A DNA stretch of 64,000 nucleotides from positions 744,001 through 808,000 of the forward strand of contig NZ_RCIO01000001.1 of NCBI RefSeq assembly GCF_004000235.1. The letters run 5' to 3'. A program made the position numbers and the translations under genes. The notes below the pieces were generated by a model. It was given only the letters and a program-made list of their open reading frames with translations, was not told the origin of the DNA and ran no database searches. This DNA is from Mesorhizobium sp. Z1-4. GTDB taxonomy: Bacteria > Pseudomonadota > Alphaproteobacteria > Rhizobiales > Rhizobiaceae. Shown here piece after piece: positions 17,174 through 25,613 of this stretch. Numbering within the stretch: the first letter of the stretch is position 1; the number at the start of each line of letters is the position of its first letter.

Positions 17174-19426
17174 ATGAGAATCGGGATTTGTGCGCGCACG
17201 CTCGCGGCCACCGTGACGCTGCTTGCCGGCGGGGCGGTGCTGACTGACGCGGAAGCGCGCACCAACCGCGCCGTTCTGGTTGCGGTGACCAAATATCCGA
17301 ACGTACAGGGCGCCGACCTCGTCGGCCCCAACAACGATGCCCAGCTCGTGCGTGAATATCTTACCACCAGCGCGCCGGTGCCGTTCGCGCCCGAAAACGT
17401 GACCGTGCTTGCCGACGGGCTCGAAGGTGCGACGATCTCGCCGACACGGCAGGCCATTCTCGACGCGCTGGCCGAAGCCGCCGCGAAATCCGAGCGCGGC
17501 GACTTCGTTTATCTGCATTTTTCCGGCCACGGCATCCAGCAGCCCGCTGCGGATGTGACCTCAGAGCCAGACGGGCTGGACGAGGTGTTCCTGCCCGCCG
17601 ACATCGCACCCTGGGTCGACCGTTCCAAGGGCATTCCTTCGGCCTTTCCCGATGACGAAATAGGTGCGGCGGTGCAGGCGATCCGCGACAAGGGCGCGTT
17701 CGTGTGGATCGTCATCGACGCCTGCCATTCGGGCACGGCGACACGCGCGCTCGACGGCGACGTGACCAACCGCAAGATCGATCCCGATCAGCTCGGCATT
17801 CCCGAACAGGCCTTTACGGATGCGCTGAAAGAAGCCGCCGGTGCATCCACCCGCAGCCTGGAGCGCGAGGAAACCCGCGCGCTGGCACTTTATGCCAAAC
17901 AGACGGCCGGCGATGGCGATGCCTCGCCAACCGGCGCGGAGGCTATCGCGCCCGGCGGCATGGTGGCGTTCTTCGCCGCCCAGACCGTGGAGACCACGCC
18001 CGAAATGCCGCTGCCGCGCGGCAGCGAGGATGCAAAAAAACTCGGCCTCTTCACCTACACGCTTTTTTCCAAGCTCGCACAGAACCCTGCCATGAGCTAC
18101 CGCCAGCTCGGCCAGAGCGTGATGCAGGAATACGCCGCGCAAAACCGAACACGCCCGACGCCGCTGTTCGAAGGCAATCTCGACACGCCGGTGTTCGGCA
18201 CGTCGAGTGGCGAATTCGTGCAGCAATGGCGCGTAAAGATCGAGCCCAGCGGCATGACCATTCCCGCCGGCACCCTGCACCGGCTGGCGCCAGGCACGCG
18301 GCTTGCGCTGCTCAATTCGCCGGCCGACGCCATAGAAGACGCGATCGGTTATGCCGAGGTGCGCTCCGCGCAGTCGCTCACGGCAAAGCTCGGCACGGTG
18401 GAATTTGCAGGCAATGCAAGGATCAACCCCCGCGACGTTCCAGACGGTGCCTATGCGCGCCTGACAGAAGTAGCGTTCGACACCGAACTGGTGGTTGCGC
18501 GCCCGGCGGCGAGTTCGACGTTTGCCGGAGAAGTAGCGGCCAGCAACCGATTGCTCGATGAAATTGCCGCCAACGAGGACACACCGGTCAAAATCCGCCT
18601 TGTCGACCCCGAGGACGATGCCGACCTGAAGATGGCGGTTCTCAGCGAGCAGGACGTTGCGCTGCTGGTGGCCGACGCCGGACCGGGTGCCATGTCGGCG
18701 ACAATCGACACCGGCACACGCAACGCGATCAGCGACGCGCCGCGGCTGTGGTTCCTGCCGCCGACGGCAGAGATTTCGCTCATGGAAGGCCGCCGCCCAC
18801 CCTCGATCGGGCTGCAGGGCAGCACGCAGGAGGGTCTCAAGACCGAGGTTGCCGACAATCTGACCCGGATATTCCGCGCCACCAACCTCGCGCGTCTCGC
18901 AGCCGCCAACAATTTCGACGACAGCGAGTTCGAGGTCGCGTTCAAAGTGAAGCCAGCGGAAAGCAACGAACTGGCCCCCCTGGAAGCAGCGACCACACCG
19001 GTGGTGCATCCGGGCGACCAGGTGCATCTGGAAGCACATAACCGCTCCGGGCGTCCCGTCGATATCAACGTACTCTATATCGGTTCCGACTATTCGATCA
19101 GCCATATGTATGCCGAGCGGCTGCATGACGGCGCAGACGTCGAGCTGCCGCTGCTTCAGTTCAACGACGAGAGCTTCGGCGTAGAGCGCATGGTGGTGGT
19201 GCTGACGGAAGGAACCGCAATCACCACCACGGAAGACCTGAGCTTTCTCGCTCAGGAAGGCGTGCGCGTGATGACGCGCTCGGCGGCGCATCCGGAAGGC
19301 TTTGCAGGCCTGCTGCGCGACATTGGCGATGCGCCCTCGACACGCGGAGCGATGAAGCTTGGCCAGGCGCCCGCTTCGAAGGGTGCGGTGCTGATCTACC
19401 CGCTCGAGAATAAGCCAACCGAATAA
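17174..19426 (+). CDS. Secreted caspase-like (peptidase C14) protein
   Basis: 750 residues. A signal peptide (1 to about 28, cleaved near TDAEA) directs it to the periplasm. The p20-like caspase domain follows immediately, with catalytic His119 in YLHFSGHG and Cys184 in VIDACHSGTATR, the metacaspase-type dyad. A pocket segment (VAFFAAQTVETTPE) and LGLFTYTLFSKL, common in bacterial C14 proteins, come next. The remaining 450 residues have no named domain I can assign; the last 140 (VHPGDQVHLEAHNRSGRPVDINVLYIG...) resemble the beta-rich DUF4384-like modules often attached to C14 domains. GGGAG precedes the ATG by 6 bases. Two small envelope genes follow on the same strand. Confidence 0.87.
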   Translation: MRIGICARTLAATVTLLAGGAVLTDAEARTNRAVLVAVTKYPNVQGADLVGPNNDAQLVREYLTTSAPVPFAPENVTVLADGLEGATISPTRQAILDALAEAAAKSERGDFVYLHFSGHGIQQPAADVTSEPDGLDEVFLPADIAPWVDRSKGIPSAFPDDEIGAAVQAIRDKGAFVWIVIDACHSGTATRALDGDVTNRKIDPDQLGIPEQAFTDALKEAAGASTRSLEREETRALALYAKQTAGDGDASPTGAEAIAPGGMVAFFAAQTVETTPEMPLPRGSEDAKKLGLFTYTLFSKLAQNPAMSYRQLGQSVMQEYAAQNRTRPTPLFEGNLDTPVFGTSSGEFVQQWRVKIEPSGMTIPAGTLHRLAPGTRLALLNSPADAIEDAIGYAEVRSAQSLTAKLGTVEFAGNARINPRDVPDGAYARLTEVAFDTELVVARPAASSTFAGEVAASNRLLDEIAANEDTPVKIRLVDPEDDADLKMAVLSEQDVALLVADAGPGAMSATIDTGTRNAISDAPRLWFLPPTAEISLMEGRRPPSIGLQGSTQEGLKTEVADNLTRIFRATNLARLAAANNFDDSEFEVAFKVKPAESNELAPLEAATTPVVHPGDQVHLEAHNRSGRPVDINVLYIGSDYSISHMYAERLHDGADVELPLLQFNDESFGVERMVVVLTEGTAITTTEDLSFLAQEGVRVMTRSAAHPEGFAGLLRDIGDAPSTRGAMKLGQAPASKGAVLIYPLENKPTE

Positions 19427-19436
19427 TGAGCAGCCT

Positions 19437-19464
19437 GCCGCCGCTATCCAAAAGTCGCGGCGGC
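19437..19464 (+). terminator. Hairpin between the caspase gene and the next small gene
   Basis: GCCGCCGC (19437-19444) pairs perfectly with GCGGCGGC (19457-19464) around a 12-base loop, followed by GGCTATTTT. The T run is short and displaced, so it probably attenuates rather than stops transcription into the downstream small gene. Confidence 0.4.
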
Positions 19465-19504
19465 GGCTATTTTCACCGCAGCAGCCGCAACCGGACGAAA
19501 TCGA

Positions 19505-19876
19505 ATGCTGAGACGAACGATTGCCGCATCGCTTTCGCTGATGCTCGCCGGCGCCCACGCAAGTGCGGCGGCAGAGCAGGCATGCGGGCTTTGCGCGAAA
19601 TCGGTCGTCATTAATTCCGCGCTGGCCAGCTGTTTCCTGGAGCAATACCCGCTGCTTGAAAGCCGTTCGGCTGCGACAGTGGCAATCAATCTCGAAGACT
19701 GCGAAGAGGAACGCGGCGTGGTGGCTGCACTCAAGGGCCCCAGCGCGGCCGGCTCCGCGCAGCCAAGCCGGAAGTTCTTCCTGTCCCTTTCGCAGCTTGT
19801 GTGTCTGAAGCGAAAGCTGGAAGACCCGGAAACGGAGCTCGACCCCTCCGCGCAGATCGATCTCGGGGATTGCTGA
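19505..19876 (+). CDS. Small secreted six-cysteine protein
   Basis: 123 residues. A clear signal peptide (MLRRTIAASLSLMLAGAHASAAA by composition, cleaved near residue 23) precedes a mature protein with six cysteines at 27, 30, 43, 66, 100 and 123. The first two form CGLC and the last is the C-terminal residue. The even number and the export signal suggest three disulfides in the periplasm. I do not recognise a family. It lies 78 bases downstream of the caspase-like gene and overlaps the next gene by one base (TGATG), so the three are likely an operon. It could be an inhibitor, substrate or chaperone of the caspase-like protein; this is inference. Confidence 0.72.
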   Translation: MLRRTIAASLSLMLAGAHASAAAEQACGLCAKSVVINSALASCFLEQYPLLESRSAATVAINLEDCEEERGVVAALKGPSAAGSAQPSRKFFLSLSQLVCLKRKLEDPETELDPSAQIDLGDC

Positions 19877-20523
19877 TGACGAGCCTCGGGCCCGCCACCG
19901 CGCAACAAATGAGCCGGCGCGCATCGCAGACCGAACCGGATTCCGATCTGGAAAACGGCGACGACAACCCCTTCAAATCCCGTGACTGGCGCGTCTGGTC
20001 CTATGCCTGGTCCGGCTTCGCGGTGCGCGTGCTGATCATCGTCGGCGGCATTTTCTCGGTGCTGCAATATCTCGACACGCGGGAGGAAAACCGCGTCGAG
20101 CGCACGCTGCAACTCATCGAGCTATGGGAGAAGCCGGAGTTTCAGGCCGCGCAGCAGGCGATCGGCGAACGGCTCGATGCGCTCAACGCCCAGTTCGGCG
20201 AATTGCTCGACAAGAATGCGACCGCTGCGGAACGCGCCGTCTATTTCGACCGCCTCGGCGTGGCGGCGATGCAGTCCGATGGCGGCACGATGCCAGCCGA
20301 TACGTTCCAGGCGCATTTCGACCGCATGCTCTATTTCCTCAACCGCATGGCCTTCTGTGTCGATGGCGGCTTGTGCTCGAAGGAGGTCGTGGACGGATAT
20401 TTCGGCGATTTCGCTTCGTCGTTCTGGGCATATTTCGGCGGCTATATCACCGAGCAGCGCGGCGGCGTGGCGCCGAACTACGGCGCGCCGCTGGAAAAAT
20501 ATGTCGCGAGCCTGAAGGGCTAG
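19876..20523 (+). CDS. Single-span membrane protein of the caspase operon
   Basis: 215 residues from the ATG that overlaps the previous stop. A charged cytoplasmic N-terminus (1-40) is followed by one membrane span (about 50-67, GFAVRVLIIVGGIFSVLQYL), then a helical region starting with DTREENRVERTLQLIELWEKPEFQ. This pattern of a span plus a helix that counts residues around a 'W-x-x-P-E' segment recalls DUF4760-type proteins, but I am not sure of the assignment. Two Cys (FCVDGGLCSKE) sit in the soluble part. It is probably anchored in the inner membrane next to the caspase-like protein. Confidence 0.68.
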   Translation: MTSLGPATAQQMSRRASQTEPDSDLENGDDNPFKSRDWRVWSYAWSGFAVRVLIIVGGIFSVLQYLDTREENRVERTLQLIELWEKPEFQAAQQAIGERLDALNAQFGELLDKNATAAERAVYFDRLGVAAMQSDGGTMPADTFQAHFDRMLYFLNRMAFCVDGGLCSKEVVDGYFGDFASSFWAYFGGYITEQRGGVAPNYGAPLEKYVASLKG

Positions 20524-20559
20524 GAGCCAGCTCCGATTCAGACATGGGTCATGGCTGAC

Positions 20560-20835
20560 CTACTGTGCTGGTTCGGCTGACCCCGCCTTCTCCAAATGAG
20601 CTAAGATTCGGAACGCCAATCCGAATATGAACGCCCACCAAAACGCGCTGGCCAAGATATCCAGAGCGCCGATTGCATATGTGGCAATCAGCGTTTGATT
20701 GAAGGTCCATGAATTCTCGACCGCGATGCTCGCAATATATTCGAATCCGAATTTCGACAGGAAGCGCCAGCCGACGTCACATATGGCGGAGGCAATCCCA
20801 AGCGGGATGAACTTCTCGGCCAGCCAATCCTTCAT
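20560..20835 (-). CDS. Small two-span membrane protein
   Basis: 91 residues from the ATG at 20835, which has a strong GGAGGAGG ribosome-binding site 5 bases upstream. A GTG six bases earlier would overlap that site. Hydrophobic segments around FIPLGIASAICDVGWRF and ATYAIGALDILASAFWWAF suggest two or three spans. No family is recognised. It is convergent with the caspase operon, 36 bases from its last stop. Confidence 0.6.
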   Translation of the reverse strand: MKDWLAEKFIPLGIASAICDVGWRFLSKFGFEYIASIAVENSWTFNQTLIATYAIGALDILASAFWWAFIFGLAFRILAHLEKAGSAEPAQ

Positions 20836-20956
20836 CCGCACCTCCTCCGTGTTCTCACGAAGGAAATTCTAGCATGTGGTGCGCGTCATTCCCATTTTTA
20901 CTTTGGAGATATCAATCTTTCGTGCTGCTCGAAATATTGACAATACAACGGAATAA

Positions 20957-20984
20957 AAAAGGCCCGCCGAAGCGGGCCTCTTTT
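20957..20984 (-). terminator. Factor-independent terminator of the cox-type operon
   Basis: On the minus strand GGCCCGC-TTCG-GCGGGCC forms a 7-bp stem with a stable UUCG tetraloop, followed by TTTTTT. It sits 17 bases after the end of the FAD-subunit gene (stop at 21002) and ends the coxSLM-type transcript. On the plus strand it also has a short T run (TCTTTT), so it may act in both directions. Confidence 0.85.
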
Positions 20985-21001
20985 CAACTCTGTATTTCCA
21001 T

Positions 21002-21802
21002 TCAGCCGTTGGCGGCTGCGACCGCGCGTTTCGCCATCACCACGACGAGATTGGCGCGGTAGTCGGCCGAGGCGTGGATGTCGCTCATCAGTGAGCCGGC
21101 AGAAACCGACACGCCATCGAGCGCCGCGGCATCGAAGGATTTCGAAAGTGCCGACTCGACTTCAGACGACCGGAACACGCCGTCATCGCCAGCGCCGGTG
21201 ACCGCAGCCTTTACGCCGCCACCCGAGCTTGCCACGAACACGCCGGTCATGGCGTAGCGCGAGGCCGGGTTCGGGAACTTGGCGTAGCCGCATTTGTCGG
21301 GCGCGTTAAAGGAAATGGCGGTGACGATCTCGTCTTCATTCAATGCCGTTTCGAACAGGCCGGTGAAGAAATCCGCCGCAGCGATTTCGCGCTGGTTGGT
21401 AACGACCGTTGCGTCGAGCGCCAGAAGAGCTGCCGGATAATCCGCCGCCGGGTCGTTGTTGGCAACGGAGCCGCCAATCGTGCCCATGTGGCGGACATGC
21501 GGATCGCCGATATGCGCCGCCAGATGGCACATGGCCGGGCACACTTTGGCGAGGTCGGCATTGCTGGCGACTTCGGCGTGGGTGGTGGCGGCGCCGATGG
21601 TGACCGACTTGCCCGAAACCTTGACGCCTTTCAGGTCCTTGATGTGACGCAGGTCGATCAGGTCGGAAGGAGCGGCAAGCCGCTGCTTCATCGCCGGAAT
21701 GAGCGTCATGCCGCCGGAAACGAATTTGCCGTCATCGGCCTTCTTCAACAGACCGGCCGCCTCATCGACGGAGGAAGCGCGGTGATAATTGGTCTGATAC
21801 AT
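21002..21802 (-). CDS. Molybdenum hydroxylase medium subunit (FAD-binding, CoxM/CutM-like)
   Basis: 266 residues matching the FAD-binding medium subunit of the xanthine-oxidase family: N-terminal NYHRASSVDEAAGLL, the first FAD block KFVSGGMTLIPAMKQRLA, and the second ATIGGSVANNDPAADYPAAL with ALDATVV following. AGAGGAC lies 8 bases before the ATG. It passes electrons from the Fe-S subunit to an acceptor. It is the third gene of an S-L-M operon, 65 bases after the large subunit. Confidence 0.92.
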   Translation of the reverse strand: MYQTNYHRASSVDEAAGLLKKADDGKFVSGGMTLIPAMKQRLAAPSDLIDLRHIKDLKGVKVSGKSVTIGAATTHAEVASNADLAKVCPAMCHLAAHIGDPHVRHMGTIGGSVANNDPAADYPAALLALDATVVTNQREIAAADFFTGLFETALNEDEIVTAISFNAPDKCGYAKFPNPASRYAMTGVFVASSGGGVKAAVTGAGDDGVFRSSEVESALSKSFDAAALDGVSVSAGSLMSDIHASADYRANLVVVMAKRAVAAANG

Positions 21803-21867
21803 CTATTTGTCCTCTTGGCTCGCGGGCCGCGCCTTCTGGCGCAGGCCCTGCGGTTGCTTCCTCAATC

Positions 21868-24210
21868 TCAGGCGTTCAATGCTGCCCACACCTTCTGCGG
21901 CGTGGCCGGCATTGTCAGATCGTTGTTGCCGATCGCGTCGGTGATGGCGTTGATGACCGCCGGCGGTGAACCGATCGCGCCTGCCTCGCCGCAGCCCTTG
22001 ATGCCGAGCGGGTTGGACGGGCACGGCGTGTTCGAGGTCGAAACCTTGAACGAGGGCAGATCGTCGGCTCGCGGCATGGTGTAATCCATGTAACTTGCCG
22101 TCACGAGCTGGCCGGAGCCGGCGTCATACTGGCAGCCCTCAAGCAGCGCCTGGCCAACGCCCTGGGCGATGCCGCCATGAACCTGCCCTTCCACGATCAT
22201 CGGATTGATGATGTTGCCGAAGTCGTCGGCGGCCACGAACTGCACGATCTCGGTGCGGCCCGTTTCAGGGTCGACCTCAACCTCGCAGATGTAGCAGCCG
22301 GCGGGGAAGGTGAAGTTGGACGGGTCATAAAACGCGCCTTCTTTCAGGCCCGGCTCCATGCCTTCGGGCAGGTTGTGCGCGGTATAGGCAGCCAGCGCCA
22401 TCTGGAACCAGGGCACTGTCTTGTCGGTGCCTGCAACCTTGAGTTCGCCGTTTTCGATGACGATGTCGCCCTCGTCCGCCTCAAGCAGATGCGCGGCGAT
22501 CTTCTTGGCCTTGGCCTCCACCTTGTCGAGCGCCTTGGCAATGGCCGACATGCCGACCGCGCCGGAGCGCGAGCCGTAGGTGCCCATGCCCATCTGCACC
22601 TTGTCGGTGTCGCCATGGACGATGGAAACCGAATCCAGCGGCACGCCGAAACGGTCGGCGACAAGCTGGGCGAATGTGGTCTCGTGGCCCTGGCCGTGGC
22701 TGTGCGAGCCGGTCAGCACCTCGATAGTGCCGACGCCATTGACGCGCACTTCCGCACTTTCCCAAAGGCCGACGCCGGCGCCGAGCGACCCAACCGCGGC
22801 AGACGGCGCGATGCCGCATGCCTCGATGTAGCAACTCATGCCGATGCCGCGCAGCTTACCGTTCTTCTTCGCGGCGTCGCGGCGGGCGGCGAAGCCGTCA
22901 TAGTCGGCGGCTTTCATCGCGGCGTTCAATGAGGTTTCGTAGTCGCCCGCGTCATAATTCATGATCACCGGCGTCTGATACGGAAACTCGCGGATGAAGT
23001 TCCTGCTTCTGAAATCGGCGGGCGACATGCCGACCTCGCGCGCTGCGGTCTCCATAATGCGCTCCAGAAGATATGTCGCCTCCGGCCGCCCTGCCCCGCG
23101 ATAGGCATCGACGGGCGCGGTGTTGGTGTAGACCGCCCGCACGTTGCAGTGGATTGCCGGGATCACATACTGGCCAGACAGCAGCGTCGCATAGAGATAA
23201 GTCGGCACCGCGCTGGAAAAGAGCGACATGTAGGCGCCGAAATTGGCGATCGTGTCGACCTTGAGGCCAGTGATCTTGTTGTCAGCGTCGAGCGCCAGTT
23301 GAACCTCCGTGACATGGTCACGGCCATGCGCATCGGTGAGGAAGCTTTCTGTGCGGTCGGCCACCCATTTGACCGGCACGCCGGACTTCTTGGAGGCCCA
23401 CAGGCAGACGATCTCTTCGGGGTAGATGTAGATCTTGGAGCCGAAGCCGCCGCCGACATCTGGCGCGATCACACGCAGCTTGTTTTCGGGCGCCACATTG
23501 TAGAACGCGCTCATGACGAGGCGCGCCACATGCGGGTTCTGCGAGGTTGTCCAGCAGGTGTAGTGGTCCTCGGCTTTGTCGTAGTGGCCGAGCGCCGCGC
23601 GCGGCTCCATCGCATTTGGCACCAGCCGGTTGTTGACGATATGCATCGTCGTCACATGCGCAGCCGATGCAATCGCCTTGTCGGCAGCTGCGGCGTCGCC
23701 GATCTCCCAATCGTAGATCAGATTGTTGGCGGCCTCGGGATGAAGCTGCGGAGCGCCATTCTTCAGCGCCGAAACAGCGTCCGTGACCGCGCCTTTCTCC
23801 TCATATGTGACATCGACGGCCTCGGCCGCATCGCGCGCCTGGCCCTTGGTGTCCGCCACTACGATGACCACAGCGTCGCCGACATAGCGTACACGATCCA
23901 CCGCCAGCGGCGACCAGGCGCCCATGTTCATGGGCGAGCCGTCCTTGGAGTGGATCATCCAGCCGCAGATGATGTTGCCGATACCGTCTGTCTTGAGTTC
24001 CTTGCCGGTCAGCACGGCAATGACGCCAGGCATCTTTTGCGCCGCGCTTACGTCGATGCCCTTGATCTCGGCGTGCGCGTGTGGGCTGCGCACAAACGCG
24101 GCGTGTTTCATGCCCGGCACGACCATGTCGTCGACATAGCGGCCGGCGCCGGTCACAAACCTCTTGTCTTCCTTGCGCGCCACCCGGGCGCCAATGCCTT
24201 CCATACCCAT
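21868..24210 (-). CDS. Molybdenum hydroxylase large subunit (form II CoxL-like)
   Basis: 780 residues, the usual CoxL size. Mo-cofactor blocks are visible: [14 protein letters not shown], the active-site loop [44 protein letters not shown] and the catalytic-glutamate region [15 protein letters not shown]. The AYRGAGR loop marks form II (often called putative CODH); true aerobic CO dehydrogenase has AYxCSFR. The substrate may therefore be an aldehyde, purine or N-heterocycle rather than CO. GGAGGAG precedes the ATG. No maturation genes (coxDEF, xdhC) are adjacent. The gap to coxS contains a hairpin repeat. Confidence 0.9.
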   Translation of the reverse strand: MGMEGIGARVARKEDKRFVTGAGRYVDDMVVPGMKHAAFVRSPHAHAEIKGIDVSAAQKMPGVIAVLTGKELKTDGIGNIICGWMIHSKDGSPMNMGAWSPLAVDRVRYVGDAVVIVVADTKGQARDAAEAVDVTYEEKGAVTDAVSALKNGAPQLHPEAANNLIYDWEIGDAAAADKAIASAAHVTTMHIVNNRLVPNAMEPRAALGHYDKAEDHYTCWTTSQNPHVARLVMSAFYNVAPENKLRVIAPDVGGGFGSKIYIYPEEIVCLWASKKSGVPVKWVADRTESFLTDAHGRDHVTEVQLALDADNKITGLKVDTIANFGAYMSLFSSAVPTYLYATLLSGQYVIPAIHCNVRAVYTNTAPVDAYRGAGRPEATYLLERIMETAAREVGMSPADFRSRNFIREFPYQTPVIMNYDAGDYETSLNAAMKAADYDGFAARRDAAKKNGKLRGIGMSCYIEACGIAPSAAVGSLGAGVGLWESAEVRVNGVGTIEVLTGSHSHGQGHETTFAQLVADRFGVPLDSVSIVHGDTDKVQMGMGTYGSRSGAVGMSAIAKALDKVEAKAKKIAAHLLEADEGDIVIENGELKVAGTDKTVPWFQMALAAYTAHNLPEGMEPGLKEGAFYDPSNFTFPAGCYICEVEVDPETGRTEIVQFVAADDFGNIINPMIVEGQVHGGIAQGVGQALLEGCQYDAGSGQLVTASYMDYTMPRADDLPSFKVSTSNTPCPSNPLGIKGCGEAGAIGSPPAVINAITDAIGNNDLTMPATPQKVWAALNA

Positions 24211-24250
24211 CAGAGTTCTCCTCCAGAACCAGTGCAGGAAGGGAGTAAGG

Positions 24251-24305
24251 GAGTAGGGCAGTAAGGCAGCAGGGAGGTCGGCTATGGTTTCCCTGCTGCC
24301 TTACT
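24251..24305 (-). repeat. Intercistronic hairpin repeat, copy 2
   Basis: A perfect 16-bp inverted repeat (AGTAAGGCAGCAGGGA at 24260-24275 with its complement at 24290-24305) around a 14-base loop. The flanks carry further GGGAGTA/GGGCAGTA-type units. Its first 18 bases are identical to 552-569 in copy 1. It sits between the small- and large-subunit genes of the cox-type operon, so the polycistronic RNA must carry it. That position suits a stability or expression-ratio element, like REP palindromes. Confidence 0.65.
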
Positions 24306-24328
24306 CCCCTACAACCCTGTTCCCCTCA

Positions 24329-24814
24329 CTAGGCGGCCTTCTTGCTCTTCGCCATCGCTTCGGAAGCAGCAAGAATGGCCTTGACGATGTTGTGGTAGCC
24401 TGTGCAGCGGCAGATATTGCCCTCAAGCTCGGCGCGCACGGTTTTTTCGTCGAGACCGCCTGGATGCCGGTTGATCATGTCGACAGCCGCCATGATCATG
24501 CCCGGCGTGCAGAAGCCGCATTGCAGGCCGTGATTTTCCTTAAAGGCAGCCTGCACAGGGTGCAGGTCGGCGCCCGGCGCCAGCCCCTCGATGGTGACGA
24601 CCTCGGAGCCCGCAGCCTGCGCGGCAAGCACCGAGCAGGATTTCACGGCCTTGCCGTCCAGATGCACCACACAGGCGCCGCACTGGGACGTGTCGCAACC
24701 GACATGGGTGCCGGTCAGGCCCAAAGTCTCGCGCAGAAAATGCACGAGCAGGGTCCGGTCCTCAACGGCTCCGGAAACCTCCCTGCCGTTCACGACCATT
24801 GAAACCTCAGACAT
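24329..24814 (-). CDS. Molybdenum hydroxylase small subunit (2x[2Fe-2S], CoxS-like)
   Basis: 161 residues from the ATG at 24814, preceded by GGAGGAGGATTC. The plant-type [2Fe-2S] cluster motif [17 protein letters not shown]...SC lies near 40-65, and the second cluster domain with CGFCTPGM and GNICRCTGY near 100-140. This is the electron-relay subunit between the molybdenum and FAD subunits. It is first in the S-L-M order, which is the usual order of form II loci, whereas form I CODH is M-S-L. Confidence 0.92.
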   Translation of the reverse strand: MSEVSMVVNGREVSGAVEDRTLLVHFLRETLGLTGTHVGCDTSQCGACVVHLDGKAVKSCSVLAAQAAGSEVVTIEGLAPGADLHPVQAAFKENHGLQCGFCTPGMIMAAVDMINRHPGGLDEKTVRAELEGNICRCTGYHNIVKAILAASEAMAKSKKAA

Positions 24815-24956
24815 GAATCCTCCTCCAAATGCCTCGCTCGCACGCCTGACTGTGCGACTGGGTACTGGAAGATTAGCGCAGCGGGGGCAGGAGTCCATGG
24901 CAGTTAAACCAATTGCCAATGCGCGGATCGGGCTGGCCCAAAACTGCCCGATATTT

Positions 24957-24972
24957 ATGCGCGATCGCGCAT
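24957..24972. promoter_or_regulatory. 16-bp perfect palindrome upstream of coxS and tRNA-Thr
   Basis: ATGCGCGATCGCGCAT is a perfect 16-base palindrome in the non-coding stretch 24815-25065, 143 bases upstream of the coxS-like start and 94 bases before the tRNA. It contains overlapping CGCGATCG-type steps and could be a regulator site for either gene. No other feature is evident in this stretch. Confidence 0.35.
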
Positions 24973-25065
24973 AGGTGCGAATTGAAGCAGGTTAAGGTGG
25001 CGCTTGATCTCGCACAGCGGAGCGGCTATCACGCGCGCAATCCGGCGGCGCTTTGCCGCTCCGGA

Positions 25066-25141
25066 GCCGCTTTAGCTCAGTTGGTAGAGCACATCATTCG
25101 TAATGATGGGGTCACGTGTTCGAGTCACGTAAGCGGCACCA
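25066..25141 (+). tRNA. tRNA-Thr (anticodon CGU)
   Basis: A complete cloverleaf: acceptor GCCGCTT with AAGCGGC, D arm GCTC-AGTTGGTA-GAGC, anticodon stem CATCA/TGATG around TTCGTAA (anticodon CGT), T arm ACGTG-TTCGAGT-CACGT, discriminator A and an encoded CCA at 25139-25141. It stands at the junction between core-type genes on the left and the accessory catabolic region on the right. tRNA 3' ends are common integration sites, but no duplicate of its 3' end was seen in the window. Confidence 0.96.
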
Positions 25142-25272
25142 GCCTGTCCTCCAGTTTTGACAGCCTCCGGCGTCGCTTTAGATAGCGTCGCATTTTCAAT
25201 GGGTTATCCGCTAGAGACCGGGAATTCGGGGGCATCCGAGGTCAGGTAGACGCCGCAGTCCCGTTTTCTCTC

Positions 25273-25424
25273 CGTGGCATCGGGAGGATGTCGCTGACAT
25301 CGTCCGTGCTGCCCGGCGTGCAGGCGCAATGACTATCACGGCACCGCGGGTTACGTTCTATGGCGGTACGCTGGCTATTTACTGATATCCTGACGGACAC
25401 CTGTGGGAAGTGGCCCGGAACCGC
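25273..25424 (+). pseudogene. Decayed VOC/glyoxalase-family gene remnant
   Basis: The gene-free stretch 25142-25613 holds a broken C-terminal half of a VOC (glyoxalase/bleomycin-resistance) protein. One frame gives HREDVADIVRAARRAGAMTI and ends with a strand like TAPRVTFYGGT. A frame change near 25366 gives YAGY, and a further shift at about 25385 gives YPDGHLWEVARN, which corresponds to the family's GGYSGYFADPDGHLWEVAWNP end. At least two indels and a stop separate the pieces, so it cannot be functional. No other gene or RNA is evident in the rest of this stretch. The family call rests on motif recognition only. Confidence 0.5.
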
Positions 25425-25613
25425 AGATGCCGCGGGGCTGATGTCGCGGAAGGGTGCGCCCTGACTTCAAACAGGGGATCCCGGTCCCTGCCTCGCCAGA
25501 GACCGGCCATCCTCCGCTGAGATATCTCAAAAGGGCCGGCAGCGTGGGCGGCCGCCCAGGCCTTCATGCGATACTTCGACTTGGCGGCAACTCATGCCCA
25601 ATCCCGAAACCTG

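Noticed and set aside
17561-19924. 787-codon open frame opposite the caspase-like gene
   Set aside because: The plus strand has a signal peptide, catalytic motifs and ribosome-binding site; the minus frame has none and is Arg/Cys/His-rich.
21868-24210. True (form I) aerobic CO dehydrogenase
   Set aside because: The active-site loop reads AYRGAGR and the gene order is S-L-M, both form II features.
25066-25141. Integrated element with a duplicated tRNA 3' end
   Set aside because: No copy of the tRNA 3' end and no integrase were found by reading the window; only a weaker island suspicion is reported.
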